DNA of 64,000 bases, taken from contig JADZEM010000187.1 in the NCBI GenBank assembly GCA_020850535.1, positions 87,840 through 151,839 on the forward strand. The letters are read 5' to 3'. The position numbers were made by a program, and so were the translations under genes. This DNA is from Chloroflexota bacterium (GTDB lineage Bacteria > Chloroflexota > UBA6077 > JACCZL01). Below are positions 25,808 to 34,873 of the stretch, piece after piece; position 1 is the first letter of the stretch; each line of letters opens with the position of its first letter. The notes under the pieces are model-generated. The model was given only the letters and a program-made list of their open reading frames with translations. It was not told where the DNA came from and ran no database searches.

Positions 25808-26890
25808 CTACCGTGGGCCGGTCGGCGTCTTCTCCACCGTCACGGTACGGCGCTCCGCCGCGCTGAGGTGCGCCGCGTCCATCACCGCCTGCACCCGCAG
25901 CCCCTGGTAGAAGTCCGCGAAATCCGGCGTCACCTCGCCGCGCACGCGCCTGACCAGCCGGTCAGCCAGCTCCACGAACGGAGCGATCCGCGGATCGCCC
26001 TGGATGTTGCGCACGAGCCGCCCCGGGATCTCGGCGGCCTCCCAGGAGCCAGTGCCCGTCGCCGTCAACAGCCGCGCATCGTCCTCGATGGCCAGCGCGC
26101 CCTGCGAGCCGTACGCTTCGAGCATCAGCTTGCCGGGCCGGGCCAGACCGGTCAGGTCCACCGAACAGCGCGCGCCGCTGGCAAACCGCAGGTGCAGCGC
26201 GACGTCGTCGTCAGCGGTCACGTCGCCCCAACCCTTGCCGTCCTTCGTCGGCCGGCGCGACACGAACGTGTTGACCTGTGCGCTGACCGCTTCAATTTCG
26301 CCGAACCACCAGAGCAGCGAGTCGATGAGGTGCGAGCCGAGCGCGCCGAACACCCCGCCACCCTTCGAGCGCTCGGACCACCAGTCCCAGGCACGGCTGT
26401 TCGACTCAGCCAGCATCCCGAGCAGCCAGGCCCAACGGATGACGCGCGGCTCGCCAAGGTGGCCAGCGTCGATCAGCTCTTTCATTCGCGAGCGGGCCGG
26501 CCGATACCTGAACTCGTGATCCACGGCGTGGACGCGCCCCGAGGCCGCCGCCGCCTCGACCATCTCCAGCCCCTCGGCGACGCTCAGCGCGAACGGCTTC
26601 TCGCAGAAGATGTGGCGTCCCCGCGCGATGGTCTCCAGCGCCATCTCGCGGTGCAGGTAGGGCGGCGTCACGATACTGACGATGTCGCACTCAACCTCGT
26701 CGAGCATCTTGCGCCAGTCGCCGTACGCCGCCGGGATGCCGAACTTCTCGGCGGTCAGGGCTGCGCGGTCGGGGTTGGCGCTGGCAACGGCGACCACCTC
26801 GACATCCGGCATCAGCTGAAACCCGGGGATCTGCACTGCCGACGCGAAACTGGTGCCGATGACGGCGACCTTCAGTGGCTGATCGGGCAT
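25808..26890 (-). CDS. Gfo/Idh/MocA family oxidoreductase
   Basis: A 360-residue NAD(P)-dependent dehydrogenase, the second of this superfamily in the window. The Rossmann start is KVAVIGTSFASAVQIPGF, which lacks the more usual Gly-rich GxGxxG. The hallmark EKP is in IFCEKPFALS. GGGVFGALGSHLIDSLLWWFGE carries the catalytic-domain Gly-rich strand and His. The substrate, probably a sugar or polyol, is unknown. The start has GGAG at 7-base spacing. A perfect 22-base palindrome lies about 70 bases upstream, shared with the divergent VTT-family gene. Confidence 0.85.
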   Translation of the reverse strand: MPDQPLKVAVIGTSFASAVQIPGFQLMPDVEVVAVASANPDRAALTAEKFGIPAAYGDWRKMLDEVECDIVSIVTPPYLHREMALETIARGRHIFCEKPFALSVAEGLEMVEAAAASGRVHAVDHEFRYRPARSRMKELIDAGHLGEPRVIRWAWLLGMLAESNSRAWDWWSERSKGGGVFGALGSHLIDSLLWWFGEIEAVSAQVNTFVSRRPTKDGKGWGDVTADDDVALHLRFASGARCSVDLTGLARPGKLMLEAYGSQGALAIEDDARLLTATGTGSWEAAEIPGRLVRNIQGDPRIAPFVELADRLVRRVRGEVTPDFADFYQGLRVQAVMDAAHLSAAERRTVTVEKTPTGPR

Positions 26891-26960
26891 CGAACGGCTC
26901 CAAGAGACTGAGATCGCGGCGGGCCATTCGGGCCTGCCGCGTGGACACCCGCCCAGGATC

Positions 26961-26982
26961 GCACGTCAGCATGCTGACGTGC
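26961..26982. promoter_or_regulatory. Perfect 22-base palindrome between divergent genes
   Basis: The half-site GCACGTCAGCA (26961-26971) is followed at once by its exact complement (26972-26982). It lies 71 bases before the dehydrogenase start and 42 bases before the TACAAT box of the VTT-family gene. The uninterrupted symmetry suits a dimeric regulator; the regulator is unknown. Confidence 0.55.
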
Positions 26983-27023
26983 AGAACGAACGGTCCGTGA
27001 CAGGCGTCGGTGCCGGTGTGACC

Positions 27024-27029
27024 TACAAT
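27024..27029 (+). promoter_or_regulatory. Candidate -10 element TACAAT for the VTT-family gene
   Basis: TACAAT lies 90 bases before the GTG start at 27119; a GTGACA -35-like sequence is 21 bases upstream, wider than ideal. Confidence 0.35.
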
Positions 27030-27118
27030 CTGCTCAACGGTTCTGTCACGATCTCCCCGTCAGGCACGGCCCATCATGCGCTCGCCGTGCCCTGCCCGTC
27101 GCCGCTGGAGGCCGCCTC

Positions 27119-27781
27119 GTGCGCCACTACTTCCTCGCCGTGTTCGCCGTAATGGTCGTCTTCCTCGCGCTCTTTCTGGGCGGCGAGGTGCTCGGCATCC
27201 CGATCCTCGAAGATCCGCTGCCCTGGCTCCAGCAGGCCGGCTGGTGGGCTGGCGTGGTCGGCATCTCGCTGTTGGCCGCCGACGTGGTGCTGCCGGTGCC
27301 CTCCAATATCGTGATGATCGCCCACGGGGCGCTGTTCGGCGTGCTCGTGGGCACGGCGCTCTCGCTGCTCGGGAGCATGCTGGCCGCCGTCGCGGCGTTC
27401 TTCATCGGGCGGCGGGGCGGACGCCTGTTGGCGCTGGCCGTCCCGGCCGACGAGCGTGCGCACGCCGACGCCGTGCTCGCGCGCTGGGGGCTGCTGGCGA
27501 TTGTCGTCAGCCGGCCGCTGCCACTGCTGGCCGAGACGATCCTGGTGCTCGCGGGCGCCTCGGCGATGCCGTGGCGCACGGCGATGCTCGCCACGTTTCT
27601 CGGCTCGATCCCGCCCTCACTGTTCTACGCCTGGGCGGGAGCGGCCTCCATCGGCTTCGATGGCGGCGCGCTGGTGTCTGGTGGGGTCATCCTGCTGGCG
27701 GCGCTGACCGGGCTGACGCTCAAGCAGTTGGAGCGGTCGCGCATCAAGCCGGTCGAGGAGGCCGGACCGGCCACCACCTGA
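27119..27781 (+). CDS. VTT/DedA-superfamily membrane protein
   Basis: A 220-residue integral membrane protein with about five hydrophobic segments. The central part (DVVLPVPSNIVMIAHGALFGVLVGTALSLLGSMLAAVAAFFIGRRGG) and RPLPLLAETILVLAGASAMPWRTAMLATFLGSIPPSLFYAWAG match the VTT (SNARE-associated) domain of DedA/TVP38 proteins. These have been linked to undecaprenyl-phosphate or phospholipid flipping. The GTG start follows GGAGG at 7-base spacing. It shares an intergenic palindrome with the divergent dehydrogenase. A clearer DedA paralogue is at 45911. Confidence 0.82.
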   Translation: MRHYFLAVFAVMVVFLALFLGGEVLGIPILEDPLPWLQQAGWWAGVVGISLLAADVVLPVPSNIVMIAHGALFGVLVGTALSLLGSMLAAVAAFFIGRRGGRLLALAVPADERAHADAVLARWGLLAIVVSRPLPLLAETILVLAGASAMPWRTAMLATFLGSIPPSLFYAWAGAASIGFDGGALVSGGVILLAALTGLTLKQLERSRIKPVEEAGPATT

Positions 27782-27866
27782 GCGTCGGCAGGCTCGGCGC
27801 GACCGCGACCCGAGCGGCGCGCGCGTTCCGCTGACGGGAGGATCAGCGCGCCGTGGCGCGCGCCAG

Positions 27867-29009
27867 CTAGCGGCCGGGCGCCAGGTGGACCGCGCTTCGG
27901 TCCAGGTCCGCGAGCGTTGGCCGGCCGATCAGGGCCAATGTCCGGTCGATCTCGGCCTGGAGGATGGCGATGGCGCGCTCTGCCCCCGGCTGCCCGGCCG
28001 CCGAAACGGCGTAGTTGAACGCCTTCCCCATCATGCAGGCCGTCGCGCCGAGCGCCAGAGCCTTGACCACGTCGGTCCCGCGGCGGATGCCGCCGTCCAG
28101 GATCACCTCAGCCCGGCCCTGCACGGCGTCCACGATCTCCGGCAACACCGAGATCGGCGACGGGACCGAGTCAAGCTGCCGTCCGCCGTGGTTGGACACG
28201 ATCACAGCATCCAGTCCATGCTCGACGGCCAGTCGGGCATCCTCCGCGTCGAGCACGCCCTTGATCGCGAGCGGGCCAGACCACACCGAGCGGAACCATG
28301 CGAGGTCGCTCCAGGTGATCGACGGGCTGAACTGGCGGGTGGTGTAGCCGGCCAGCGAGACGGCGTCCTGCTCGACGCCGGCCGTCCCCACGAAGTTGCC
28401 GAACGTCGGGCGCGGATGGGTGAGCAGCCCCTTGAGCCAGGACAGGCGCGGCAGCGTGTCCAGCACGTTGCCCGGCGTGATGCGCGGCGGCAGCGTCAGC
28501 CCGTTGCGAACATCCTTCTCGCGATGGCCGAGCACGGGCGTGTCCACCGTGATCACCAGGGCGGAGTAGCCGGCCGCCTGCGCCCGCTCGATCAGCCCCT
28601 GCACGATGGCGCGATCCCGCCAGACATACAACTGGAACCAGCGCGGCCCCGACGAGGCCGCCGCCACTTCCTCCAGCGAGTTGATCGACATCGTGCTGAG
28701 CGTGAAGATGACGCCGGCCTTCGCAGCCGCGCGGGCCGCCGCGATCTCGGCGTTCGGCCAGAAGACGCCGGTAAACCCGGTCGGCGCGAGGATCAGCGGC
28801 GACGAGATGCGCTGGCCGAGAACGGTCGTCGCCTGGTCCCGCGCGCTCACGTCGATCAGGACGCGCGGGCGAAACGTGTACCGCGCAAAGTCGGCCTGAT
28901 TCGCACGAAGGGTGCGCTCGTCGTCGGAGCCGCCGTCGATGTAGTCGAAAAGGGCGCGAGGGAGTCGCCGCCGCGCCGCCGCTCGAAAGTCGTCAATATT
29001 CACAAACAT
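27867..29009 (-). CDS. FMN-dependent alpha-hydroxy-acid oxidizing protein
   Basis: A 380-residue TIM-barrel flavoenzyme of the lactate/glycolate oxidase group (LldD-like). FVNIDDFRAAARRRLPRALFDYIDGG is the typical N-terminus. TVLGQRISSPLILAPTGF, VIVSNHGGRQLDS (the catalytic His) and LDGGIRRGTDVVKALALGA (FMN-phosphate site) follow in family order. It would oxidise an L-2-hydroxy acid to the 2-oxo acid. The ATG at 29009 is chosen because AGGAG sits 9 bases before it; a TTG two codons upstream is too close. It is divergent from the HMG-CoA-lyase-like gene, which may act on related acyl-CoA metabolites. Confidence 0.92.
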   Translation of the reverse strand: MFVNIDDFRAAARRRLPRALFDYIDGGSDDERTLRANQADFARYTFRPRVLIDVSARDQATTVLGQRISSPLILAPTGFTGVFWPNAEIAAARAAAKAGVIFTLSTMSINSLEEVAAASSGPRWFQLYVWRDRAIVQGLIERAQAAGYSALVITVDTPVLGHREKDVRNGLTLPPRITPGNVLDTLPRLSWLKGLLTHPRPTFGNFVGTAGVEQDAVSLAGYTTRQFSPSITWSDLAWFRSVWSGPLAIKGVLDAEDARLAVEHGLDAVIVSNHGGRQLDSVPSPISVLPEIVDAVQGRAEVILDGGIRRGTDVVKALALGATACMMGKAFNYAVSAAGQPGAERAIAILQAEIDRTLALIGRPTLADLDRSAVHLAPGR

Positions 29010-29158
29010 CGGCAACTACTCCTGACGGCGGCGTTGCGCGGCACGGTGACGCCGCGCGGCAGAGCGCCCCTGGATCACAAAGCGTAGCATCTCGGCCCGC
29101 CGCTGGCGCTCGTGGCCGCTCGCCCAACCGCGCCGCGGGCGCGCGCGCCGCGCCTCGC

Positions 29159-29164
29159 TACAAT
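29159..29164 (+). promoter_or_regulatory. Candidate -10 element TACAAT
   Basis: TACAAT lies 38 bases before the lyase start at 29202; no -35 is evident in the surrounding GC-only sequence. Confidence 0.4.
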
Positions 29165-29201
29165 CCTGGATACATCCACGTTCCGACGGCGAGGTCACGC
29201 T

Positions 29202-30116
29202 ATGAGCCTGCCAGCCCAGGTCACGATGCGCGAAGTCGGCACCCGTGACGGTATCCAGAGTCTTGGGGCGTTCGTCCCCACCGAGCACAAGATCGAGATG
29301 GCGAACCTGCTCGCCAGAACCGGACTGAGCCGCATCGAGGTCACCTCGTTCGTCAGCCCGAAGGCCGTTCCCCAGATGGCCGACGCCGAGCAGGTGATGG
29401 CCGGCCTGGACCGTCCGCCGGGCCTCTCCTGGGAAGTCCTGGTGCCGAACGTGCGCGGCACGGAGCGCGCCCTCCAGACCCGGCCGGACCGGCTGCTGGT
29501 GGTGCTCGCGGCCAGCGATGCGTTCAACCTCAAGAACATCCGCATGACCATCGACGACTCGCTGGCCAGCATCCACGAGATCATCCCGCTGGCGCGCGCG
29601 GCCGGCGTCCCGGTCATGGCGGCCATCTCGACGGCGTTCGGCTGCCCCTACTCAGGTGACGTGCCCGAGGAGCGCCTGCACGGGGTCGTCGAGCGGCTGC
29701 TGGCGGCCGGCGCCGAGGAGATCAGCATCGCCGACACGACCGGCATGGCGAACCCGCTGCAGGTTGAGCGGACGGTCGGGAACGTCCTGCAGCGCTGGCC
29801 CGATGCCCTGTTCGGCCTGCACTTTCACAATACCCGGGGGATGGGGCTGGCGAACGTCGTCGCGGGTCTGCGTGCGGGCGTCAGCATCTACGACGCCTCC
29901 ATCGGCGGCATCGGCGGCTGCCCGTTCGCCCCGAAGGCGACGGGCAACGTCAGCACCGAGGATGTCGTCCACATGCTCCACGAGATGGGCATTCAGACTG
30001 GCATCGATCTTGATGGGCTGTTGCGATGCGCCAATCGCATGAGCGAGATCCTCGGAACCGAGCTGCCCGGGCAGGTGATGAAGGCAGGCCCACGCAGCAC
30101 GCGCTACGCGGCTTGA
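29202..30116 (+). CDS. Hydroxymethylglutaryl-CoA lyase-like protein
   Basis: A 304-residue TIM-barrel of the HMG-CoA lyase family. EVGTRDGIQSLG carries the Arg-Asp pair of the active site. LFGLHFHNTRGMGLAN has the metal-binding H-x-H. GGIGGCPFAPKATGNVSTED matches the catalytic-cysteine loop. It cleaves a 3-hydroxy-3-methylglutaryl-type CoA thioester to an acyl-CoA and acetoacetate or a similar product, as in leucine breakdown. The ATG at 29202 follows GAGG at 8-base spacing; the frame is open further upstream but without a better start. No other leucine-pathway gene is adjacent, but the branched-chain transporter 1.8 kb downstream fits. Confidence 0.88.
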   Translation: MSLPAQVTMREVGTRDGIQSLGAFVPTEHKIEMANLLARTGLSRIEVTSFVSPKAVPQMADAEQVMAGLDRPPGLSWEVLVPNVRGTERALQTRPDRLLVVLAASDAFNLKNIRMTIDDSLASIHEIIPLARAAGVPVMAAISTAFGCPYSGDVPEERLHGVVERLLAAGAEEISIADTTGMANPLQVERTVGNVLQRWPDALFGLHFHNTRGMGLANVVAGLRAGVSIYDASIGGIGGCPFAPKATGNVSTEDVVHMLHEMGIQTGIDLDGLLRCANRMSEILGTELPGQVMKAGPRSTRYAA

Positions 30117-30304
30117 TCGCCATCCGGACGACGCTCCATCCGCCGCGCCGCTCCGTGGCGCTGGCGGCCAGACAGAACACCACGCAGACGGTCGTGCCAC
30201 CGGAGTCACCTTCCGTCGTTCTGAACATGACGGGCGCAGCCTCCGCGCGGATGCATCTCCGCGCCTTGACGCGCCCTGCCGACAGGGGGTAAACCACGCC
30301 GGCC

Positions 30305-31639
30305 ATGCGAATCCTTATCAGCCTCGTGCTCGCGGCGTTCATTCTGACGCTGCCACTGACCGTCACTGCCGCGCCGTCACAGCAGGCGACCGTCGACATC
30401 AAGACGATCGCCCTCACCAAGGCCGATCTCCAACGTGGCTTCGAGATGGTGCCCGACCGAACCGTCTCCGAAGAGCGGCCGGATGGGGTCGCTGTCTACG
30501 ACGTCACCTTCTCCCGCGAGCGCACCCCGGAGAACCTGTCGAGCGGCCCGTTCGAGATTCGGAGCGGCGTCGCCCGCACGGCGCAAACCGAGGACGCCGT
30601 CCTGCAGCTTGAGAGTACCAAGGAAGCGTTCCTGGGCGAAGGCTGGGCCGAGGTCGGCGTGCCGGCCCTGGGCGACGAAGCGCTCGGTCTCTCGCAAACC
30701 ACCGACGGCGAGGGCGGCAAGATCGCCCACTTCGCCTACCTGTTCCGCAAGGGCTCGTACATCATCATGATCGGCGTGCGTGGCCGGCCCGAGGCCGTGA
30801 AGCTGAACGACGCCGTCGGGCTGGCCATCGTCGTGTCAGGGCGGCTCGACAAGGCGCTCGGCGCGGCCGGCCCGGCCTCGGCCGGCGCCCCGACCACCGG
30901 AAGCACGGGCCGCCCAGGCCCTGGCGAGCGGGCAAAGGTCGTTGGCGCGGACGGCGGCTCCGTCAACATGCGATCCGAGCCATCCACCAGTGCGGCAGTT
31001 GTCACGCAGGTGGCCGAGGGCACCGTTCTCGACGTGATCGGGCCGAACCGTGACGCCGAGGGGCGCACCTGGCGCAACGTGCGCACCGGGACGCAGTCTG
31101 GCTGGATCGCCTCGAACTTCCTGGAGACGGTGGCCGCGCCGCCGCCGCCAGCAGCACCCTCGCCGACGCCGGTCCCGCCCGTATCAGCACCAGCAGGTCA
31201 GCCCGCGGGCGCCGATCCGGCGGCCACGCCGTCCAGCACCGAGCCGGCCGCTCCCGCTGAGGCCGCGCCGACCGCGTCGCCAACGGCCTCGCCGGCGGCC
31301 GCGAACCCGCAGAACGACCTGACGTTTAAGGGGTCCGGCGCGGGCCTGAGCATCGAAGCGACGATGCTCAGCAAGAACCTGTCTGGCGGCCAGCAACAGG
31401 TCAAGGTCAAGGTGACCCGCAACGGCGGGCCGGTCTCTGGCGCGTTCGTCAACGTCACGGCCCGGCTCGATGCGAGGCGCTACCGCTCGCTCAAGCTGGA
31501 CCGCACCAACGACGACGGCTTCACCGAGGTCACCTGGGACATGGCCGGCCCGGCCGGCGACTACGAGCTGATCGTCGAGGCCAGCGAGACCGAGGGCGGA
31601 CCAGCGGCCACCGCGAAGAGCACGTTCCGCTGGAAGTAG
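30305..31639 (+). CDS. Secreted SH3b-domain protein
   Basis: A 444-residue exported protein. Residues 1-22 are a signal peptide (MRILISLVLAAFILTLPLTV, cleavage near TAA). Residues about 30-180 form an unrecognised domain. An SH3b domain lies at about 210-275 (AKVVGADGGSVNMRSEPSTSAAV...TQSGWIASNFLE). A Pro/Ala/Thr linker follows to about 340. The last 100 residues form an Ig-like beta domain (ISIEATMLSKNLSGGQQQ-like opening, GDYELIVEAS near the end). It is probably an envelope or cell-wall-associated protein. No good ribosome binding site is evident before the ATG. A hairpin follows the stop. Confidence 0.82.
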   Translation: MRILISLVLAAFILTLPLTVTAAPSQQATVDIKTIALTKADLQRGFEMVPDRTVSEERPDGVAVYDVTFSRERTPENLSSGPFEIRSGVARTAQTEDAVLQLESTKEAFLGEGWAEVGVPALGDEALGLSQTTDGEGGKIAHFAYLFRKGSYIIMIGVRGRPEAVKLNDAVGLAIVVSGRLDKALGAAGPASAGAPTTGSTGRPGPGERAKVVGADGGSVNMRSEPSTSAAVVTQVAEGTVLDVIGPNRDAEGRTWRNVRTGTQSGWIASNFLETVAAPPPPAAPSPTPVPPVSAPAGQPAGADPAATPSSTEPAAPAEAAPTASPTASPAAANPQNDLTFKGSGAGLSIEATMLSKNLSGGQQQVKVKVTRNGGPVSGAFVNVTARLDARRYRSLKLDRTNDDGFTEVTWDMAGPAGDYELIVEASETEGGPAATAKSTFRWK

Positions 31640-31648
31640 CCCCGTAGC

Positions 31649-31667
31649 GCGGGAGCGCGGCTCCCGC
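31649..31667 (+). terminator. Hairpin after the secreted SH3b gene
   Basis: GCGGGAGC and GCTCCCGC pair over a 3-base loop, 10 bases after the stop. There is no T run, so termination strength is uncertain. Confidence 0.45.
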
Positions 31668-31892
31668 CCCCGACATCAGGCGGCCCTCACCCTGGCCCTC
31701 GCGCAGATGGCTGGCGTGGGGGCCGCCGCGTTGGCGCATCACCCGTCGTGCCGAGATGACTTTCCAGGCAGCCACCCGCACAGTTTGGGTTCAACACATC
31801 TGTGCGTCTCAGGGGTTGCAATCTGCCGCCCGAATGCGTACTCTACGGGAACCTCGGACCCCCGCAGCGCACGCTTCCTCGGGAGTCAGTCT

Positions 31893-32852
31893 TTGTCGCC
31901 TGTAGAAACGGTCATTCAGATCCTGCTGATCGGCCTCGCGAACGGCTCGATCATCGCCCTGATCGCGCTCGGGTACACCCTCGTCTACGGCATCATCGAG
32001 CTGATCAACTTCGCACACGGCGACGTCTACATGATTGGCACGATGCTCGCCCTCACGCTGCTCACCTGGGTGCCGACGATGATGGGCGTGCGGCGGGTCT
32101 CGTTGCTGCCGGTCCCAACCATCATTCTGCTGGTCATCGGCGCGCTGCTCTTGGCGATGATCGGCTGCGCGCTGCTGAACATGATCGTCGAGCGGCTGGC
32201 CTACCGGCCGTTGCGGCGCGCGCCGCGCCTCGCGCCGCTGATCTCGGCCATCGGCGTGTCGTTCATCCTGGTGAATGTCGGCCTGCTCTGGAAGGGTCCG
32301 TCGCCGGTAGACTTCCCCTCGCCGCACCCTATCCTGGAGCTTGACCTCCTGCAACTGGCCGGCCTCAACACGCTGGTCTTCTTCAAGGTCAAGGATCTCG
32401 GCGTGATGCTGCTGGCGATCCCGCTGATGGTCGGCCTGAGCCTGTTCGTGAATCGCACGCGGCTCGGCAAGGCGATGCGCGCCACGGCCCAGGACCGCGA
32501 TGCCGCCGCGATGATGGGCATCAACATCAACCAGACGATTGCCCTGACGTTCCTGCTTGGCGGCGCGCTGGCGGGCGCGGCCGGTCTGATCAACGGTACG
32601 TACAACAATACCGCCGTGTATCTCCAGGGCTTTCGCGGCGGTCTGATGGCGTTCACCGCAGCGGTGCTCGGCGGGATCGGCAATCTGTACGGCGCGTTCC
32701 TCGGCGGTCTGATGATCGGGATTGTCGCAGCCACCTCAGACTTCATGTTCGACCCGCGCTGGACGCAGGCGATTGTCTTCGGGATGCTGGTGCTGACGCT
32801 GGTCTTCAAGCCGAACGGTCTGCTCGGCGAATCGTCCACCGAGCGAGCCTGA
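31893..32852 (+). CDS. livH: Branched-chain amino acid ABC transporter permease LivH
   Basis: A 319-residue permease with about eight membrane spans. GLANGSIIALIALGYTLVYGIIELINFAHGDVYMIG is the typical LivH N-terminus, and AVLGGIGNLYGAFLGGLMIG sits before the last helices. A TTG start at 31893 after GGGAG at 7-base spacing removes about 60 non-conserved residues found in the longer open frame. With LivM it forms the channel of a high-affinity importer for leucine, isoleucine, valine or related substrates. It is first in a livHMGF operon. Confidence 0.93.
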   Translation: MSPVETVIQILLIGLANGSIIALIALGYTLVYGIIELINFAHGDVYMIGTMLALTLLTWVPTMMGVRRVSLLPVPTIILLVIGALLLAMIGCALLNMIVERLAYRPLRRAPRLAPLISAIGVSFILVNVGLLWKGPSPVDFPSPHPILELDLLQLAGLNTLVFFKVKDLGVMLLAIPLMVGLSLFVNRTRLGKAMRATAQDRDAAAMMGININQTIALTFLLGGALAGAAGLINGTYNNTAVYLQGFRGGLMAFTAAVLGGIGNLYGAFLGGLMIGIVAATSDFMFDPRWTQAIVFGMLVLTLVFKPNGLLGESSTERA

Positions 32853-32854
32853 CG

Positions 32855-34048
32855 ATGGCCGAGCAGGGCACGCAGACCCCGCGCGCCACCGCGCCGGCCA
32901 CGGCCGTGGCCGGCGCGGTGGCGGTTGAGACCGATGCGCCGCGGGCGCGTGGACTGTTCGGCCTGGACGAGCACATCCGTAACCGCGCGCTGTTCGGCAT
33001 CTTCGTCGCCTTCATCGTGCTGTACCCGCTGATCGACCGGGGGCTGGGGATCGGGCGCATGGGCAGCATGAACCCGATCCTGATTTTCACGCTGCTGGCC
33101 CTCGGCCTCAACATCGTCGTCGGGCTGGCCGGCCTCCTTGACCTGGGCTACGTGGCGTTCTTCGCCATCGGCGGCTACACCGTCGCCTTCCTGACGGCCC
33201 CGCAGAGTCCGCTGGTTCAGGCGGGGTACGCCACCAGTTTCTGGGTGGCGTTGCCGCTGTCGTTCATCGTCTCCGCCGTATTCGGATTGATTCTCGGCGC
33301 ACCGACGCTGCGCCTGCGGGGCGACTATCTCGCCATCGTGACGCTGGCCTTCGGCGAGATCGTGCCGAACGCCTTCCGGAATCTGGAAGGCCTGACCAAC
33401 GGCAACAAGGGCATGAACCCCATCGGCCGCCCGACGTTCGGCAGCCTCGAGCTGCTGGCCTCGGATCAGGTGCCGTGGTACTACCTGATCCTGGCCGTCT
33501 CGGTCGTCTCGATCTTCGTGATCGTGCGGCTGCGGGACTCCCGACTCGGACGGGCCTGGGTCGCCATGCGCGAGGACGAGATCGCGGCCTCGGCCATGGG
33601 GATCGACCTCGTCCGCACCAAGCTGCTGGCGTTCGCGCTCGGTGCGTCGTTCTCGGGTTTCGGCGGGGCGCTCTACGCCTCGATGCTCCAGTTCATCGGC
33701 CCCGACCAGTTCGACTTCAGCATCTCGATCATCCTGCTGGCGATGGTGATCATGGGCGGCATCGGGAACGTCTGGGGCGTCATGTTCGGCGGCATCGTCC
33801 TGGGCATCTTCAACTTCATCCTGGTGGACAGCGTCCGGCCGGCCATGCAGACCTTGAGCCGGGCGCTGAGCATGCCGATCCTCGCGCAGATCGACATCGC
33901 CAATGCCAAGCTGATGATCTTCGGGCTGGCCCTGGTGCTGATGATGCTGCTGCGGCCCGAGGGCATCTTCCCGAGCGCCCAGCGCAAGCAGGAGATGCGG
34001 CGCGGTCGGGCCCGGCCGGGCCTCGGCACGAACGGCAACGGAGCGTAG
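32855..34048 (+). CDS. livM: Branched-chain amino acid ABC transporter permease LivM
   Basis: A 397-residue permease that starts two bases after livH ends. After an Ala/Thr-rich 40-residue cytoplasmic tail, membrane spans begin. LALGLNIVVGLAGLLDLGYVAFFAIGGYTVAFL and TLRLRGDYLAIVTLAFGEI are family hallmarks, and MGIDLVRTKLLAFALGASFSGFGGALYASML lies near the ABC-coupling loop. It pairs with LivH. Tight spacing supports a single transcript with livG and livF. Confidence 0.94.
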   Translation: MAEQGTQTPRATAPATAVAGAVAVETDAPRARGLFGLDEHIRNRALFGIFVAFIVLYPLIDRGLGIGRMGSMNPILIFTLLALGLNIVVGLAGLLDLGYVAFFAIGGYTVAFLTAPQSPLVQAGYATSFWVALPLSFIVSAVFGLILGAPTLRLRGDYLAIVTLAFGEIVPNAFRNLEGLTNGNKGMNPIGRPTFGSLELLASDQVPWYYLILAVSVVSIFVIVRLRDSRLGRAWVAMREDEIAASAMGIDLVRTKLLAFALGASFSGFGGALYASMLQFIGPDQFDFSISIILLAMVIMGGIGNVWGVMFGGIVLGIFNFILVDSVRPAMQTLSRALSMPILAQIDIANAKLMIFGLALVLMMLLRPEGIFPSAQRKQEMRRGRARPGLGTNGNGA

Positions 34049-34056
34049 GGGGCAGC

Positions 34057-34833
34057 ATGGCGAACACGCTGCTGACCGCGGCGAAGGTCACCAAGCGCTT
34101 CGGCGGCCTCGTCGCCGTCAACGAGGTGGACTTCAGCATTGAGGAAGGCGCCATCGTCAGCCTGATCGGCCCGAACGGGGCCGGCAAGACGACCTTCTTC
34201 AACATGATCGCCGGCCTCTACGACGTGACCTCCGGCGAGATCCAGTTCCGGGGCAAGCGGCTCGACACCGCCAGCCCGCACCAGATCACCACGCTAGGCA
34301 TCGCACGGACGTTCCAGAACATCCGCCTGTTCGCCACCATGAGCGCGCTCGACAATGTGCTGGTCGGTATGCACGCGCGCTTGAAGGCCGGCGTCATCGG
34401 GAGCGTGCTGCGCCTCCCCAGCGTGGTAGCGGAGGAACGGCACGCCCGCGAACAGGCGCATCACCTGCTCGAGTTTGTCGGTCTGGACGGCACCGCCGAC
34501 ACCTGGGCCAGGAACCTGCCCTACGGCGATCAGCGCCGCCTGGAGATCGCGCGGGCGCTGGCGACCCAGCCGACTTTGCTGCTGCTCGACGAGCCGTCCG
34601 CCGGCATGAACCCACAGGAGCGCAATTCGCTGACCGACCTGATCCGCCGCCTGCGCGTCGAGCTGGGCCTGACGGTCTTCCTGATCGAGCACCATATGGG
34701 GCTGGTGATGGGCATCTCTGACCGCGTCACGGTGCTGGATCACGGGACGAAAATCGCCGAAGGGACGCCGCACGAGGTTCAGCGCGACCCCCGCGTGATC
34801 GAGGCGTACCTCGGTCGTGCGGCGACGGCCTGA
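34057..34833 (+). CDS. livG: Branched-chain amino acid ABC transporter ATPase LivG
   Basis: A 258-residue ABC ATPase. Walker A is GPNGAGKTT, Walker B is LLLLDEPSAG, and the H-loop is LIEHHMGLV. The signature loop reads LPYGDQRRLEIARALA, the LivG form of LSGGQ. GIARTFQNIRLFATMSALDNVLVG is a LivG-type Q-loop region. It powers import together with LivF. The start follows GGGGGCAGC 8 bases after livM. Confidence 0.95.
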   Translation: MANTLLTAAKVTKRFGGLVAVNEVDFSIEEGAIVSLIGPNGAGKTTFFNMIAGLYDVTSGEIQFRGKRLDTASPHQITTLGIARTFQNIRLFATMSALDNVLVGMHARLKAGVIGSVLRLPSVVAEERHAREQAHHLLEFVGLDGTADTWARNLPYGDQRRLEIARALATQPTLLLLDEPSAGMNPQERNSLTDLIRRLRVELGLTVFLIEHHMGLVMGISDRVTVLDHGTKIAEGTPHEVQRDPRVIEAYLGRAATA

Positions 34834-34873
34834 GCCGGTGACCTCCCAGACCATCCGCGTGGTGAGCGAGTAG

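Noticed and set aside
31707..31892. N-terminal extension of LivH
   Set aside because: The extra residues are His/Pro/Ser-rich and unlike the family; the TTG at 31893 has a good ribosome binding site at the conserved start.
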